A stretch of 64,000 nt of DNA, taken from positions 26,003 to 90,002 of the forward strand of contig PDSF01000038.1 in assembly GCA_002748355.1 (NCBI GenBank). Reading direction: 5' to 3'. The number at the start of each line of letters is the position of its first letter. The stretch's first letter is position 1. The stretch is from Planctomycetota bacterium. GTDB lineage: Bacteria; Planctomycetota; UBA1135; GCA-002748355. The position numbers and the translations under genes were made by a program. Of this stretch, positions 8,893 through 16,959 are shown piece by piece. The notes beneath the pieces were generated by a model that ran no database searches, was not told the DNA's origin, and worked only from the letters and a program-made list of their open reading frames with translations.

Positions 8893-9699
8893 TCAGCCCA
8901 CGCGTGATTTGCCGAGGAGTCCTTCGATGCTCTCGGTCAGCTCACGCACATAGGTTGAGGCCAAGGATTCGGGAAACGCCTGCGTGAAGGGGGTTCGCTT
9001 CTGCACGGCTTTATTGACCCGCTGGTCTTCTGGCACGAGGCCAAGCCAGTGGATCGGGAATTCGAGGAACTTCTGGGTGCAGCTCTTGAGCTTCACAAAG
9101 ACTTGCTGCGCCTCTTCTGGCGAGCGCACACGGTTCACGATCAGGTGCATTGGATTGCGGTAGCCATCCTGATGCATGACCTTGACGATGCCGTAGGCAT
9201 TGGCGACGGCGGCGAAGTTGGCGTTCGTCACGACCAGGGTGTGATCCGCGATACCGACGAAGTCGGTAACCGTTTTGCTGACTCCAGCTCCGGTGTCGAC
9301 GAGGACCAGGTCGCAGTAGGGCCGGAGATCTTGGATCGCGCCCAATACCTGTGAGCGGCCGGCCTCATCAAGGTTGGCCATTTCCTGTACACCTTGGCCA
9401 CCCGAGATAATCTTCATTCCGTAGGGGCCGGGGGTCAGGATCCCACTCAGGTTGGTCTGACCTTCGAGATACTCGGTCAGAGTCTGGAGTGGGGTGGCAC
9501 CGAGGAGGATGTGCGCGTTGGCGAGGCCGAGGTCCGCATCGACGAACATGATGCGCCATCCGCGAGAAGCGAGTTCGGTGCCTAGATTCACCGAGAGCGA
9601 GGTCTTTCCCACGCCGCCCTTGCCCGAAGTGACCACCAGGATCTTCGCGAGTTGCGATTCCCCATTGCTGTCGCTTGTCGGTCGGTTGTTCTCTAGCAC
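8893..9699 (-). CDS. flhG: MinD/ParA family ATPase, FlhG (FleN)-like
   Basis: A 268-residue P-loop ATPase with the deviant Walker A motif GKGGVGKT (26-33), VDADLGLANAHILLG as the switch I region and DLVLVDTGAG as Walker B. The phrase LGLANAHILLG and the overall length are typical of FlhG/FleN, which controls flagellar number and placement with FlhF; MinD itself would have a C-terminal amphipathic membrane helix, which is not evident here. The start is GTG at 9699, preceded by AAAAGGA; the nearby ATG is in another frame. No flhF or flagellar structural gene is in the window, so the assignment rests on sequence type and on the FliA/CheY cluster at 42-44 kb. Confidence 0.8.
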   Translation of the reverse strand: MLENNRPTSDSNGESQLAKILVVTSGKGGVGKTSLSVNLGTELASRGWRIMFVDADLGLANAHILLGATPLQTLTEYLEGQTNLSGILTPGPYGMKIISGGQGVQEMANLDEAGRSQVLGAIQDLRPYCDLVLVDTGAGVSKTVTDFVGIADHTLVVTNANFAAVANAYGIVKVMHQDGYRNPMHLIVNRVRSPEEAQQVFVKLKSCTQKFLEFPIHWLGLVPEDQRVNKAVQKRTPFTQAFPESLASTYVRELTESIEGLLGKSRVG

Positions 9700-9997
9700 G
9701 ATGCCATGTCCTTTTTGCGGGATTCCGAGTGTTCCCGGAATGGGCCCGAATCAGGTCTGTCCTTCGAGTCACCGGCAGCGAGGAGGGCCGTATTGAGGGG
9801 GCCAAGTCCATCGCTGACGCATGTTTTTCGGAGGGAGACCCTGGGCACTTTCCTCGATTTCGTGAAGAGACCGTTCCCGTCGAGATATCCCACGCTCCTC
9901 AAGAGGCTGGAGCGGGACTGTCGAAACTTGGGGCAGCGCGGAGAGATCGATGCGTGGGTTGCGCTACGGCTTCCACGCCAGCGAATGGAGGAGATGG

Positions 9998-10465
9998 ATG
10001 CACAGGGTCCAAGAGTCCGAGCGGCGGCGACAGATCTTCGTTGGTGGCCCCTATCAGAGAGGACTCGTGTTGAGGCTGGTGCGCGTGCCGATGCTGGCCC
10101 TCGCCTTTTTGGCCTGTCTGGCACTCGTGCTCCTACCCATCCTTGATCTCCCGCTATTCGCCCAGAGTTTGGTGCTCGGGGCCGCATTCGTGTGGAGCGC
10201 TCTACTGGTGCTGAGTTCAGCCATTCGCACCAGCGCCAGGATCAGCGGTGCAGAGCATGCTCTGCGCTGTGCGCTTGAGCGCATTCGGGCCGGGGACTGG
10301 ACACATCGGGTTCGCCTTCGCCATCGCGACGAACTCCAGCAGCTCAGTTTCGACGTCAATGCCCTGCTCAACTGGCTGGAAAGCCATCCGCCGAGCAGTG
10401 CCTCCCCAGCCGTAAAGGAAGTCGCTGCCGAGCTTGAGGCTAGAGGTCAGCGTGATGCCGGGTAA
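9998..10465 (+). CDS. Small membrane protein with two TM segments and HAMP-like region
   Basis: A 155-residue protein. The ATG at 9998 has GGAGGAG 4 nt upstream and is preferred over the in-frame ATG at 9950. Two hydrophobic segments (about residues 28-50 and 58-78) are followed by an amphipathic region resembling a HAMP linker (RIRAGDWTHRVRLRHRDELQQLSFDVNALLNWL), with the characteristic GD followed by DELGxL-like spacing. No output domain follows. It may be a regulatory or structural membrane adaptor. Its end overlaps the next gene by 11 bp, so the two are probably translated together. It diverges from the FlhG-like gene. Confidence 0.65.
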   Translation: MHRVQESERRRQIFVGGPYQRGLVLRLVRVPMLALAFLACLALVLLPILDLPLFAQSLVLGAAFVWSALLVLSSAIRTSARISGAEHALRCALERIRAGDWTHRVRLRHRDELQQLSFDVNALLNWLESHPPSSASPAVKEVAAELEARGQRDAG

Positions 10466-11594
10466 GGGCACGCAACTGCTCCCGAACCGACCTCAGCTTA
10501 CTCTCCCTTTATTGCTCGTTTTGATCAGTCTCGTTGTTGCTGGGTCCGCGGTATGGCATGCCCCAGGATCTCGGCTCGGAGAAGTTGCTCGGCTTGAGTC
10601 GCTGGAGCGAGCTCGCAACGTGTGCCGATCCTGGCTCGAAGAATCGGTCTGTCGCGAGTTTCTTGAGCGCTGCCCGGAGGGGGAGCACATCTTGCTCGAG
10701 CGAGGCAATAACCTGCTGCGCTGGGTTTCGCGAAGTCGGCCACATGGCTTCGAAATCGACCTCGTTCTGAATACGGGTAGCCGAGAGCATGCCTTCCAGG
10801 CTGAGCTGGCGATGGGTCGCCTGCCCGATTGCTTTGCCTATGCCTTTGTTTCCGAGTCGCCGCCGCCTCCCGGCTTCCTTTCCGTGCGCCGCGGCAATGT
10901 CGCCTGCTTTGACTCTGGTTTGGCGCGCCCGCTTGCGGGCTGTGGTTGGCCCGAGCAGATTCCGCTGCATGTCTCGCGACTGCTCCGTTGCTCAGGAGTC
11001 TCGGGTTGGCGCCTAGCCGACGAGCTGCCGATCCGATACTTGGGAAAAGCCAGCGCCGCTACCGATTACGAACTCTTTGCCAGTGACGAATACGGCGATC
11101 AAGCCCTGCGTCCGATCCGAAGTGACGAAAGCGAAGTCTGCGTGAATATCCCTGGGAATCTCTGGTTGGGGCGTCCGGGAAAACGGCTTGAGTTGGATTT
11201 GGGTGGGCGAACCCTACTGCTCTTCGTGGAAGGGCAGCTCTATCTCGCTGGCGATGTTCGACCGCGCGGAGTCCGTGATCGACTCGTTATTGTGGCAGGA
11301 AAGGAGCCGGGCGCAGAAGCTTCGGTGAACCTTGGCTTGCCAGGGCGGCCTGCGCCTTTGGAGCTTGAACTCTGCTTGGTCTCTCGCGGCGCTCTGCGGG
11401 TGTACGCGCGTCACAGCAGCCTGCGCGGGCACCTGATGGTGGAGGGCCCGGTTTTGATCGAGGAGCCGGGCGCGAAGCTCGAACTCATCGTGCCTGGCTC
11501 AGAGAGCGGCGAGTTGCGGCCCCTGCCCAATCTGCCGACGGCCCCGGGCTCGCGCCAAGAGCTGCGCCTGCTGCGATTGGAGAGCCTCAGCTGA
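10455..11594 (+). CDS. Membrane-anchored protein of unknown function
   Basis: A 379-residue protein with one N-terminal transmembrane helix (about 15-34) and a large extracytoplasmic part rich in beta-strand-like sequence. The second half (VCVNIPGNLWLG to the end) has repeated strand/turn units that could form a right-handed helix or a polymer-like surface domain. Five cysteines occur between about residues 55 and 185. The short N-terminal hydrophobic helix after a polar leader resembles pilin-like or secreton-associated proteins, but no type III signal cleavage motif is clear. The ATG at 10455 is chosen over the upstream TTG because of the overlap with the preceding gene. Function unknown. 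Confidence 0.65.
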   Translation: MPGKGTQLLPNRPQLTLPLLLVLISLVVAGSAVWHAPGSRLGEVARLESLERARNVCRSWLEESVCREFLERCPEGEHILLERGNNLLRWVSRSRPHGFEIDLVLNTGSREHAFQAELAMGRLPDCFAYAFVSESPPPPGFLSVRRGNVACFDSGLARPLAGCGWPEQIPLHVSRLLRCSGVSGWRLADELPIRYLGKASAATDYELFASDEYGDQALRPIRSDESEVCVNIPGNLWLGRPGKRLELDLGGRTLLLFVEGQLYLAGDVRPRGVRDRLVIVAGKEPGAEASVNLGLPGRPAPLELELCLVSRGALRVYARHSSLRGHLMVEGPVLIEEPGAKLELIVPGSESGELRPLPNLPTAPGSRQELRLLRLESLS

Positions 11595-11781
11595 TTCGCT
11601 GCTGCCGACCCCCCGCTCTCTGCCCTTCGCAGGCGATGCCAGAAGCCTCTTCCGCAGGCTCTGCCTAGCTGCAGGATTGAAACCGTCCCTAGACCTCGCC
11701 AGAATCTTCGGCCCTCACGCGTGGGAGACCGGGCGCGAGAGCCGAGAACGCCGAGTCGCTCCAAGGAGCTGCCGGCATTGT

Positions 11782-11857
<76 letters not shown>

Positions 11858-12070
11858 CATTCCCCCCTGCTTTCCCAGGGGCTGCTCCTGACCAAGGAGC
11901 TACGGCTCCCGCGCCCGGTTTTTTTCCCCGCTGCGGATGCTGCCGGAGCCGTTGCCAGCATGGCATCGGGCTGCAGTGGCGAGCCCATGACCGGAGTCTG
12001 GTGGGGGGGCCATCACTGTGGCGAAGGCTCGTCCAGCCGCAGACACGAGGGCAGGGCGTGATGCTTGCGT

Positions 12071-15000
12071 CTAGTTCAACACACGCAGCAGCTCGGCCAC
12101 GATGCGTAGCTCGCCCTCGGCCAGGCCTTCGAGCACGATGGGTTCGAAGCTTGCGTCTTTCGACTCGGGGAGCAGGGTCACCTTGCTGTGTTGCCAGCTG
12201 CCGTCGTTCGATACGACTTTCTCCGAGCGGTAGCGCTTGACGGTGTAGCTGCCGCCGAGATCCGGGTCGCTCAGGTCTTGGTGCTGGGCGAGGACGATCT
12301 TGTTCTGGCGGCTGCCGCTGGGCTGGAGCCGGAAGAGGCACCAGGCGCCGTTGGGGATCACGCGATTCATCGACTCGCCGATGACCTGGGCGACGAAGAG
12401 TTCTTCCGATGCTTGGAAGCCGTCTGGCACTTCGACCCACTCGTAGATGCTCGGGTCGCTGATCTGGGCCGGTGAGAAGCCCCCGGCAGCGACTTTGAGA
12501 TCCAGGGCTGGGACGCAGTTCTGGTAGGGGCGCGCCTCGCTGAGGCTGAGCCGCCGTAGGGGCAGCGTGGGCAGCGTGCCCGGCTGCAGCGGCGCGTTGC
12601 CGACAGCTTGGGTAGCGGCGGGAGCGCCCCGGATCCCCTCGTAAACCCGCTGCAGCATTTCTTCGACGAGCGCCTTCCTTAGCTGCTCGTCCTCGAAGAC
12701 CTTGTTGACGAAGTCCTCATTGCCGCTGTGGTGCTCGGCGAGTTCATTCGTGAAGCTCTTGCCGAAGGGGATGCCAAAGTTCTGGATGTCGTTGTTCCGC
12801 GCCTTCTCCTGCATGTCTTCGTCGGCGATCAGGCTGTCGCTGATGCCTTCAAGCAGCTTATTGCAGTGATCGGGGAAGTCCGTGCCGAAGCGCTCATTCA
12901 GCAGCTCGATGATGGTCGAGAGCTTCTCATGCGGAGCATCCACCCGTGCGGTGCCGGTTTCGCTTGGCCCGCGTAGCTCACCTTCCTCGCCGCTCACCAG
13001 CGCCAGCTCGCCTTCGCTCTGCTTCTCGATGAGCAGGGACTGCAGCGCGACTTCGTCGCCGGGCTTCCAGTGATCCCCGGCATCGGGGGCCGGAAGCTTG
13101 GTCAGCAGCATGCGGACGAAGGCGTGCAGCTTCTCCAGCCGGTGGTCGCTGAAGGGCACGATCTGCGCGAGATACGAGTAGATGTTGCAATATGCCCGGA
13201 GCCGGCCCCGGCAGGCCTCGCGCTTCTCCTCTGCTGTGGCGTCTGCCGGGAGTTCCGCGGCGATCCTGTGGCCTGCTTCCTCGCCGATCGCCTTGAAACG
13301 ATCCACAGCGGGGTCCAGGCAGGCGTTGAGCCTTGCGTGGTCTTCGAGCTTCTGCTCCGGCAGCAGCGCGAAAAAGACCTTGGCGAACTGGTCTACCTCG
13401 CTGCCCGTCCACAGCTGGAATCCCTCGATCTCGCCCTTGAGTTCATAGAGGCGCTGGGGGTCGATGGACTCGTCGATCGTCGTCGTCTCGAAGTAGTCCT
13501 GGAAGCTTGCGAGGATGCTCTCACGGTCGTTGACGAAATCGAGAACGAAGCTGTGCTCCTTACCCGCGCACTTTCGGTTGAGCCTGGAGAGCGTCTGCAC
13601 GGCCTGGATTCCGTCGAGCCGTTTGTCGACGTACATCGCACAGAGCAGCGGCTGGTCGAAGCCGGTCTGGTATTTGTTGGCTACGAGCAGCAGCTGATAG
13701 GCCTTGGACGCGAAGTGCCGTGGCAGCTGGGTCTCGCTGATCCCGTTGTTCATTCGCGACTCGGTGTAGCTCTCACCGGGTAGCGAATCGTCCCGCAGCT
13801 CACCCGAGAACGCGACCAAGGTGTGGATACCCCGGTAGCCCTTCTCGCGGATGTATCGGTCGAAGGCGAGCTTGTAGTGCACCGCCTGCAAGCGGCTAGC
13901 TGTCACCAGCATGCCTTTGGCGCGGCCGCCGAGCAGGGGCTTCACGCAGCTGCGGAAATGCTCAACGATCAGCTCGGTCTTCTGGGCGACGTTGGTCGGG
14001 TGCAGGTCCACCCAGCGTTTGAGCGCTGCCGCTGCCCGCCCCTTCTCGAGTTCAGGGTCCGCCTCGATTTCCTTGCTGAGCGCGAAGTAGCGCTCGTAGG
14101 TCGTGTAGCCCTTGAGCACATCGAGGATGAAGCCCTCTTCGATGGCCTGCTTCATCGAGTAGAGGTGGAAGGGTCGCGGCTTGCCGCTCTCGTCCTTGTG
14201 CCCGAAGAGCTCAAGCGTCTTGTGCTTGGGGGTCGCCGTAAACGCGAAGAAGCTCAGGTTCGGCTGCGGGCCCCGCGCGAGTGCTGCGCGTAGCGCGAGC
14301 TGATCTGCCGGCTGCCACTCCTTGGCGCTTTCCTGCTCACTTTCGAGCTCCGCGGCGAGCTTGGCATCGACTGCGTGGCCGCTCAGCATCTCCTTGACGT
14401 TGACGGCCATCTCGCCGGACTGGGAACTGTGCGCCTCATCGACGATGACCGCGTAACGCCGTTCGGGCAGCGCGTCGATGTGCTGTTGGATGAAGCCGAA
14501 CTTGTGGATCGTCGAAATGATGATGCGTGCGCCGCCGGCGAGGGCTTCGGCGAGTTGTTGTGAACTCTGGTCGATCTTCTGGACGAGGCCCTGTTGGTGT
14601 TCGAATTGGAAGATCGTGTCCTGCAGTTGTTGATCGAGCACGCGGCGATCGGTCAGGACGATCACCGCGTCGTAGACCGGGCGGTCGTCCTTGCCGTGCA
14701 AGTTGGCTAGCCGATGCGCGAGCCAGGCGATCGAGTTGGACTTGCCCGAGCCGGCCGAGTGTTGGATCAGGTAGTTGTGGCCTGCGCCGTTGGCCTTCGA
14801 AGCCTCTAGCAGGCGCCGCACGCAGTCGAGCTGGTGGTAGCGGGGGAAGATGAGCGTGCGCTTCTCGGTCTTTTTGCCGCTGTCAGGATCCTCTTCCTTC
14901 TCGATCTGCAGGTGCAGGAAACGCGCGACCAGCTCGAGCAGGCTGCGCCGCTCCCAGACCTGCTCCCAGAGGTAGTGGCTGCGGTGCTTGTCACCGGCCG

Positions 15001-15688
15001 GCGGGTTGCCGGCTCCGTGTGCGTGGCCCTTGTTGAAGGGGAGGAAGAACGTGCTTTTGCCTTTCAGCTGGGTTGTCATCCAGCACTCGTCGGGATCGAC
15101 GGCGAAGTGCACCAGCGCCCGGGTCGCGTGCTTGGTCCAGCGAAAGATCGGGGCCTTCGGGTCGCGGTCCTTGCGATACTGCGCCTTGGCATGGCTGGCA
15201 TGCTGCCCGGTCAGCGGGTTCTTCAGCTCCGCCGTGACGATGGGGATGCCATTGAGGAAGAGAGCGAGGTCGAGTTCGCGGCCAGGAGCTTTTGGGTCGT
15301 AGCGCAGCTGCCGGATGAGCGTCAGCCGGTTTTGTTCGAAGAGCTTCCACGCGGCCGGGTTCTTCTGACTCCCCGGCTCGAAGTAGGCGAGGCGCAGTTG
15401 TTTGCCGTAGAAGTCGAAGCCGTGGCGGAGGAGTTGCAGCGAGCCCTGCTTATCGAGGGCTTGGTTCAGCGCCGTGAGGAGTCGCGATTCGAGTTGAGCG
15501 CCGAGTGTGGACTGGAGCTTGGACCAGGTCTGGGGTTGCGTGTCGCGGAGGAAATCGAGGAGGGGGCGGGGTAGTAAGGCGGCGTCGAGGTCGTAGCTGT
15601 CCGGAGTGTCGTGCTCGTACCCATGAGCGAGAAGGTGAGCCTCGATCAAAGCCTCGAACGTGGTCTCGTCGTGTTTGCCGGTGGTCAT
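12071..15688 (-). CDS. hsdR: Type I restriction enzyme subunit R with C-terminal LexA/UmuD-like S24 domain
   Basis: A 1205-residue motor/nuclease subunit. The nuclease core is LDLALFLNGIPIVTAELKN (D140, E154, K156). The helicase has Walker A SAGSGKS (311-317) and DEAH (417-420), followed by the second RecA-like domain and the usual helical region. Unusually, residues ~1060-1205 match a LexA/UmuD S24 peptidase: an Ala-Gly cleavage-site match in KVAAGG (A1068/G1069), IGESMN with Ser1106, and YTVKRY with Lys1151. The tail reads VTLLPES then FEPIVLEG, which parallels the end of LexA. All catalytic positions seem intact, so the subunit could self-cleave like LexA. It follows hsdS with a TAATG stop/start overlap. 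The HsdR call is firm; self-cleavage is inference. Confidence 0.93.
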   Translation of the reverse strand: MTTGKHDETTFEALIEAHLLAHGYEHDTPDSYDLDAALLPRPLLDFLRDTQPQTWSKLQSTLGAQLESRLLTALNQALDKQGSLQLLRHGFDFYGKQLRLAYFEPGSQKNPAAWKLFEQNRLTLIRQLRYDPKAPGRELDLALFLNGIPIVTAELKNPLTGQHASHAKAQYRKDRDPKAPIFRWTKHATRALVHFAVDPDECWMTTQLKGKSTFFLPFNKGHAHGAGNPPAGDKHRSHYLWEQVWERRSLLELVARFLHLQIEKEEDPDSGKKTEKRTLIFPRYHQLDCVRRLLEASKANGAGHNYLIQHSAGSGKSNSIAWLAHRLANLHGKDDRPVYDAVIVLTDRRVLDQQLQDTIFQFEHQQGLVQKIDQSSQQLAEALAGGARIIISTIHKFGFIQQHIDALPERRYAVIVDEAHSSQSGEMAVNVKEMLSGHAVDAKLAAELESEQESAKEWQPADQLALRAALARGPQPNLSFFAFTATPKHKTLELFGHKDESGKPRPFHLYSMKQAIEEGFILDVLKGYTTYERYFALSKEIEADPELEKGRAAAALKRWVDLHPTNVAQKTELIVEHFRSCVKPLLGGRAKGMLVTASRLQAVHYKLAFDRYIREKGYRGIHTLVAFSGELRDDSLPGESYTESRMNNGISETQLPRHFASKAYQLLLVANKYQTGFDQPLLCAMYVDKRLDGIQAVQTLSRLNRKCAGKEHSFVLDFVNDRESILASFQDYFETTTIDESIDPQRLYELKGEIEGFQLWTGSEVDQFAKVFFALLPEQKLEDHARLNACLDPAVDRFKAIGEEAGHRIAAELPADATAEEKREACRGRLRAYCNIYSYLAQIVPFSDHRLEKLHAFVRMLLTKLPAPDAGDHWKPGDEVALQSLLIEKQSEGELALVSGEEGELRGPSETGTARVDAPHEKLSTIIELLNERFGTDFPDHCNKLLEGISDSLIADEDMQEKARNNDIQNFGIPFGKSFTNELAEHHSGNEDFVNKVFEDEQLRKALVEEMLQRVYEGIRGAPAATQAVGNAPLQPGTLPTLPLRRLSLSEARPYQNCVPALDLKVAAGGFSPAQISDPSIYEWVEVPDGFQASEELFVAQVIGESMNRVIPNGAWCLFRLQPSGSRQNKIVLAQHQDLSDPDLGGSYTVKRYRSEKVVSNDGSWQHSKVTLLPESKDASFEPIVLEGLAEGELRIVAELLRVLN

Positions 15689-16959
15689 TAGGCGGCTCCT
15701 CCGATGTCAAGTTGCCCGGTTACGGCCGCCGTTATGAGTGCTTGGCGATACTCAGCCAAAAGGGCCGTTTGCTTCCTGATTGAGCGGCCGACTTCAAAGA
15801 TGGACTGACTTTCGTGGTTCAGCTTCCTAGTGATGTCATCTTGCTCACGCTTGGGAGGCAGAGGGACGCGAATCTCTCGTACATGCGTGCAGTTGAGATG
15901 GGGGTGCAATGCACCAGTTTGGACGCTCTTGAGTGAGTGAAATCCGAATGTGGAGTTCAACACCCACGACAGAAACTCGCCGTGGCAGTCATTCAAATTG
16001 GGGGTCAGGATAATCAATGCGTGACAGTTCGCACCTTCGAACTCAGGAGGCACGACGGCTACCTGGCCAATGTCGCCAGTTTGAACGACCAAGACATCGC
16101 AGGCACTTAGGATGGACTTTTTCTTGCTGCTGCTCCATTCAGGTGTGACGAAGTAGTGCGAATCGAAAATGATTCGATTGTTCTTGATGTGAAGCGATTG
16201 GAGGTAGGGGATCCCGTGGTCGACGAAGAGGCCGCGAGTCGGTCCGACAAACCCGTTTGTGACCTTCTTGGTTACATTTGCAATGCGAGCTGTTTTCCAA
16301 TGCGCAGGAATACTCCTGATCCACGGGATGCCTGAGTCCTTCATCGGGACCTTGGGGTCGAGGCCCTTGGTAACAGCCTGGTTAATGAGGGCGGCGCGCT
16401 TTTCGGCCAGCAGTGCGAGCAGCTTCTGCTTCTTCTCGATGAGCTCGTCGATCGCTGCGGTCTTCCGGTCGAGGAAGTCTGCGATGGCGGTTTGTGTGCT
16501 CTCAGAAGGAGCTGGCACTTCGAGAGAGAGAATGTCATGAGGTCGTACCCGCATATGGCTGCGAGTTGAGGATTGCCCTATCGATATCAGCTGCTGTCTG
16601 ACAGCTGAACTTTGCATGACGTACCAAAAGAACCGTCGGTTGCCCGAGAGAATGTCAAGTGGGACGAATTCAGATGAGCAAACGGTTAATCCAGAGGTCT
16701 CTTTCACTAGGGCTAAATGCCCCCGGTGCGGATTTATTTTTGCGACCAGTAATTCTCCTCCAGTGACGATGAACTTGGAGGAGTCGATGTTTGTTCCGCT
16801 TTCGATAACGGGGGCGCCTGTCGAGCTAAGCGCGGGGATGCTGTAGTGAGTGACTTGATGATCGCTGAGTTGAGATGGAGATATTATCCTTTTGACGACC
16901 TTGGCGACGTGTCTGAGTCTTTTTTTGGTGCTCGTGCACCCGAATGCCTTTTGGACCAT
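15688..16959 (-). CDS. hsdS: Type I restriction-modification specificity subunit S
   Basis: A 423-residue HsdS. It shows the two-half layout of the family: a first target-recognition domain (about 10-150), a conserved helix (IADFLDRKTAAIDELIEKKQKLL, ~160-185), a second recognition domain introduced by MKDSGIPWIRSIPAHWK (~208-370), and a C-terminal helix ending in ALITAAVTGQLDI. It gives sequence specificity to both methylation and cleavage. The gene is visibly poorer in G+C than its neighbours and uses more A/T-ending codons, as expected for a horizontally exchanged specificity gene. It is coupled to hsdM upstream and hsdR downstream by 1-nt TAATG overlaps. The target sequence cannot be predicted. 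Confidence 0.93.
   Translation of the reverse strand: MVQKAFGCTSTKKRLRHVAKVVKRIISPSQLSDHQVTHYSIPALSSTGAPVIESGTNIDSSKFIVTGGELLVAKINPHRGHLALVKETSGLTVCSSEFVPLDILSGNRRFFWYVMQSSAVRQQLISIGQSSTRSHMRVRPHDILSLEVPAPSESTQTAIADFLDRKTAAIDELIEKKQKLLALLAEKRAALINQAVTKGLDPKVPMKDSGIPWIRSIPAHWKTARIANVTKKVTNGFVGPTRGLFVDHGIPYLQSLHIKNNRIIFDSHYFVTPEWSSSKKKSILSACDVLVVQTGDIGQVAVVPPEFEGANCHALIILTPNLNDCHGEFLSWVLNSTFGFHSLKSVQTGALHPHLNCTHVREIRVPLPPKREQDDITRKLNHESQSIFEVGRSIRKQTALLAEYRQALITAAVTGQLDIGGAA

Noticed and set aside
8893..9699. ParA/MinD chromosome partition gene
   Set aside because: No parB or parS and no MinD amphipathic tail; the switch-region sequence fits FlhG/FleN better.
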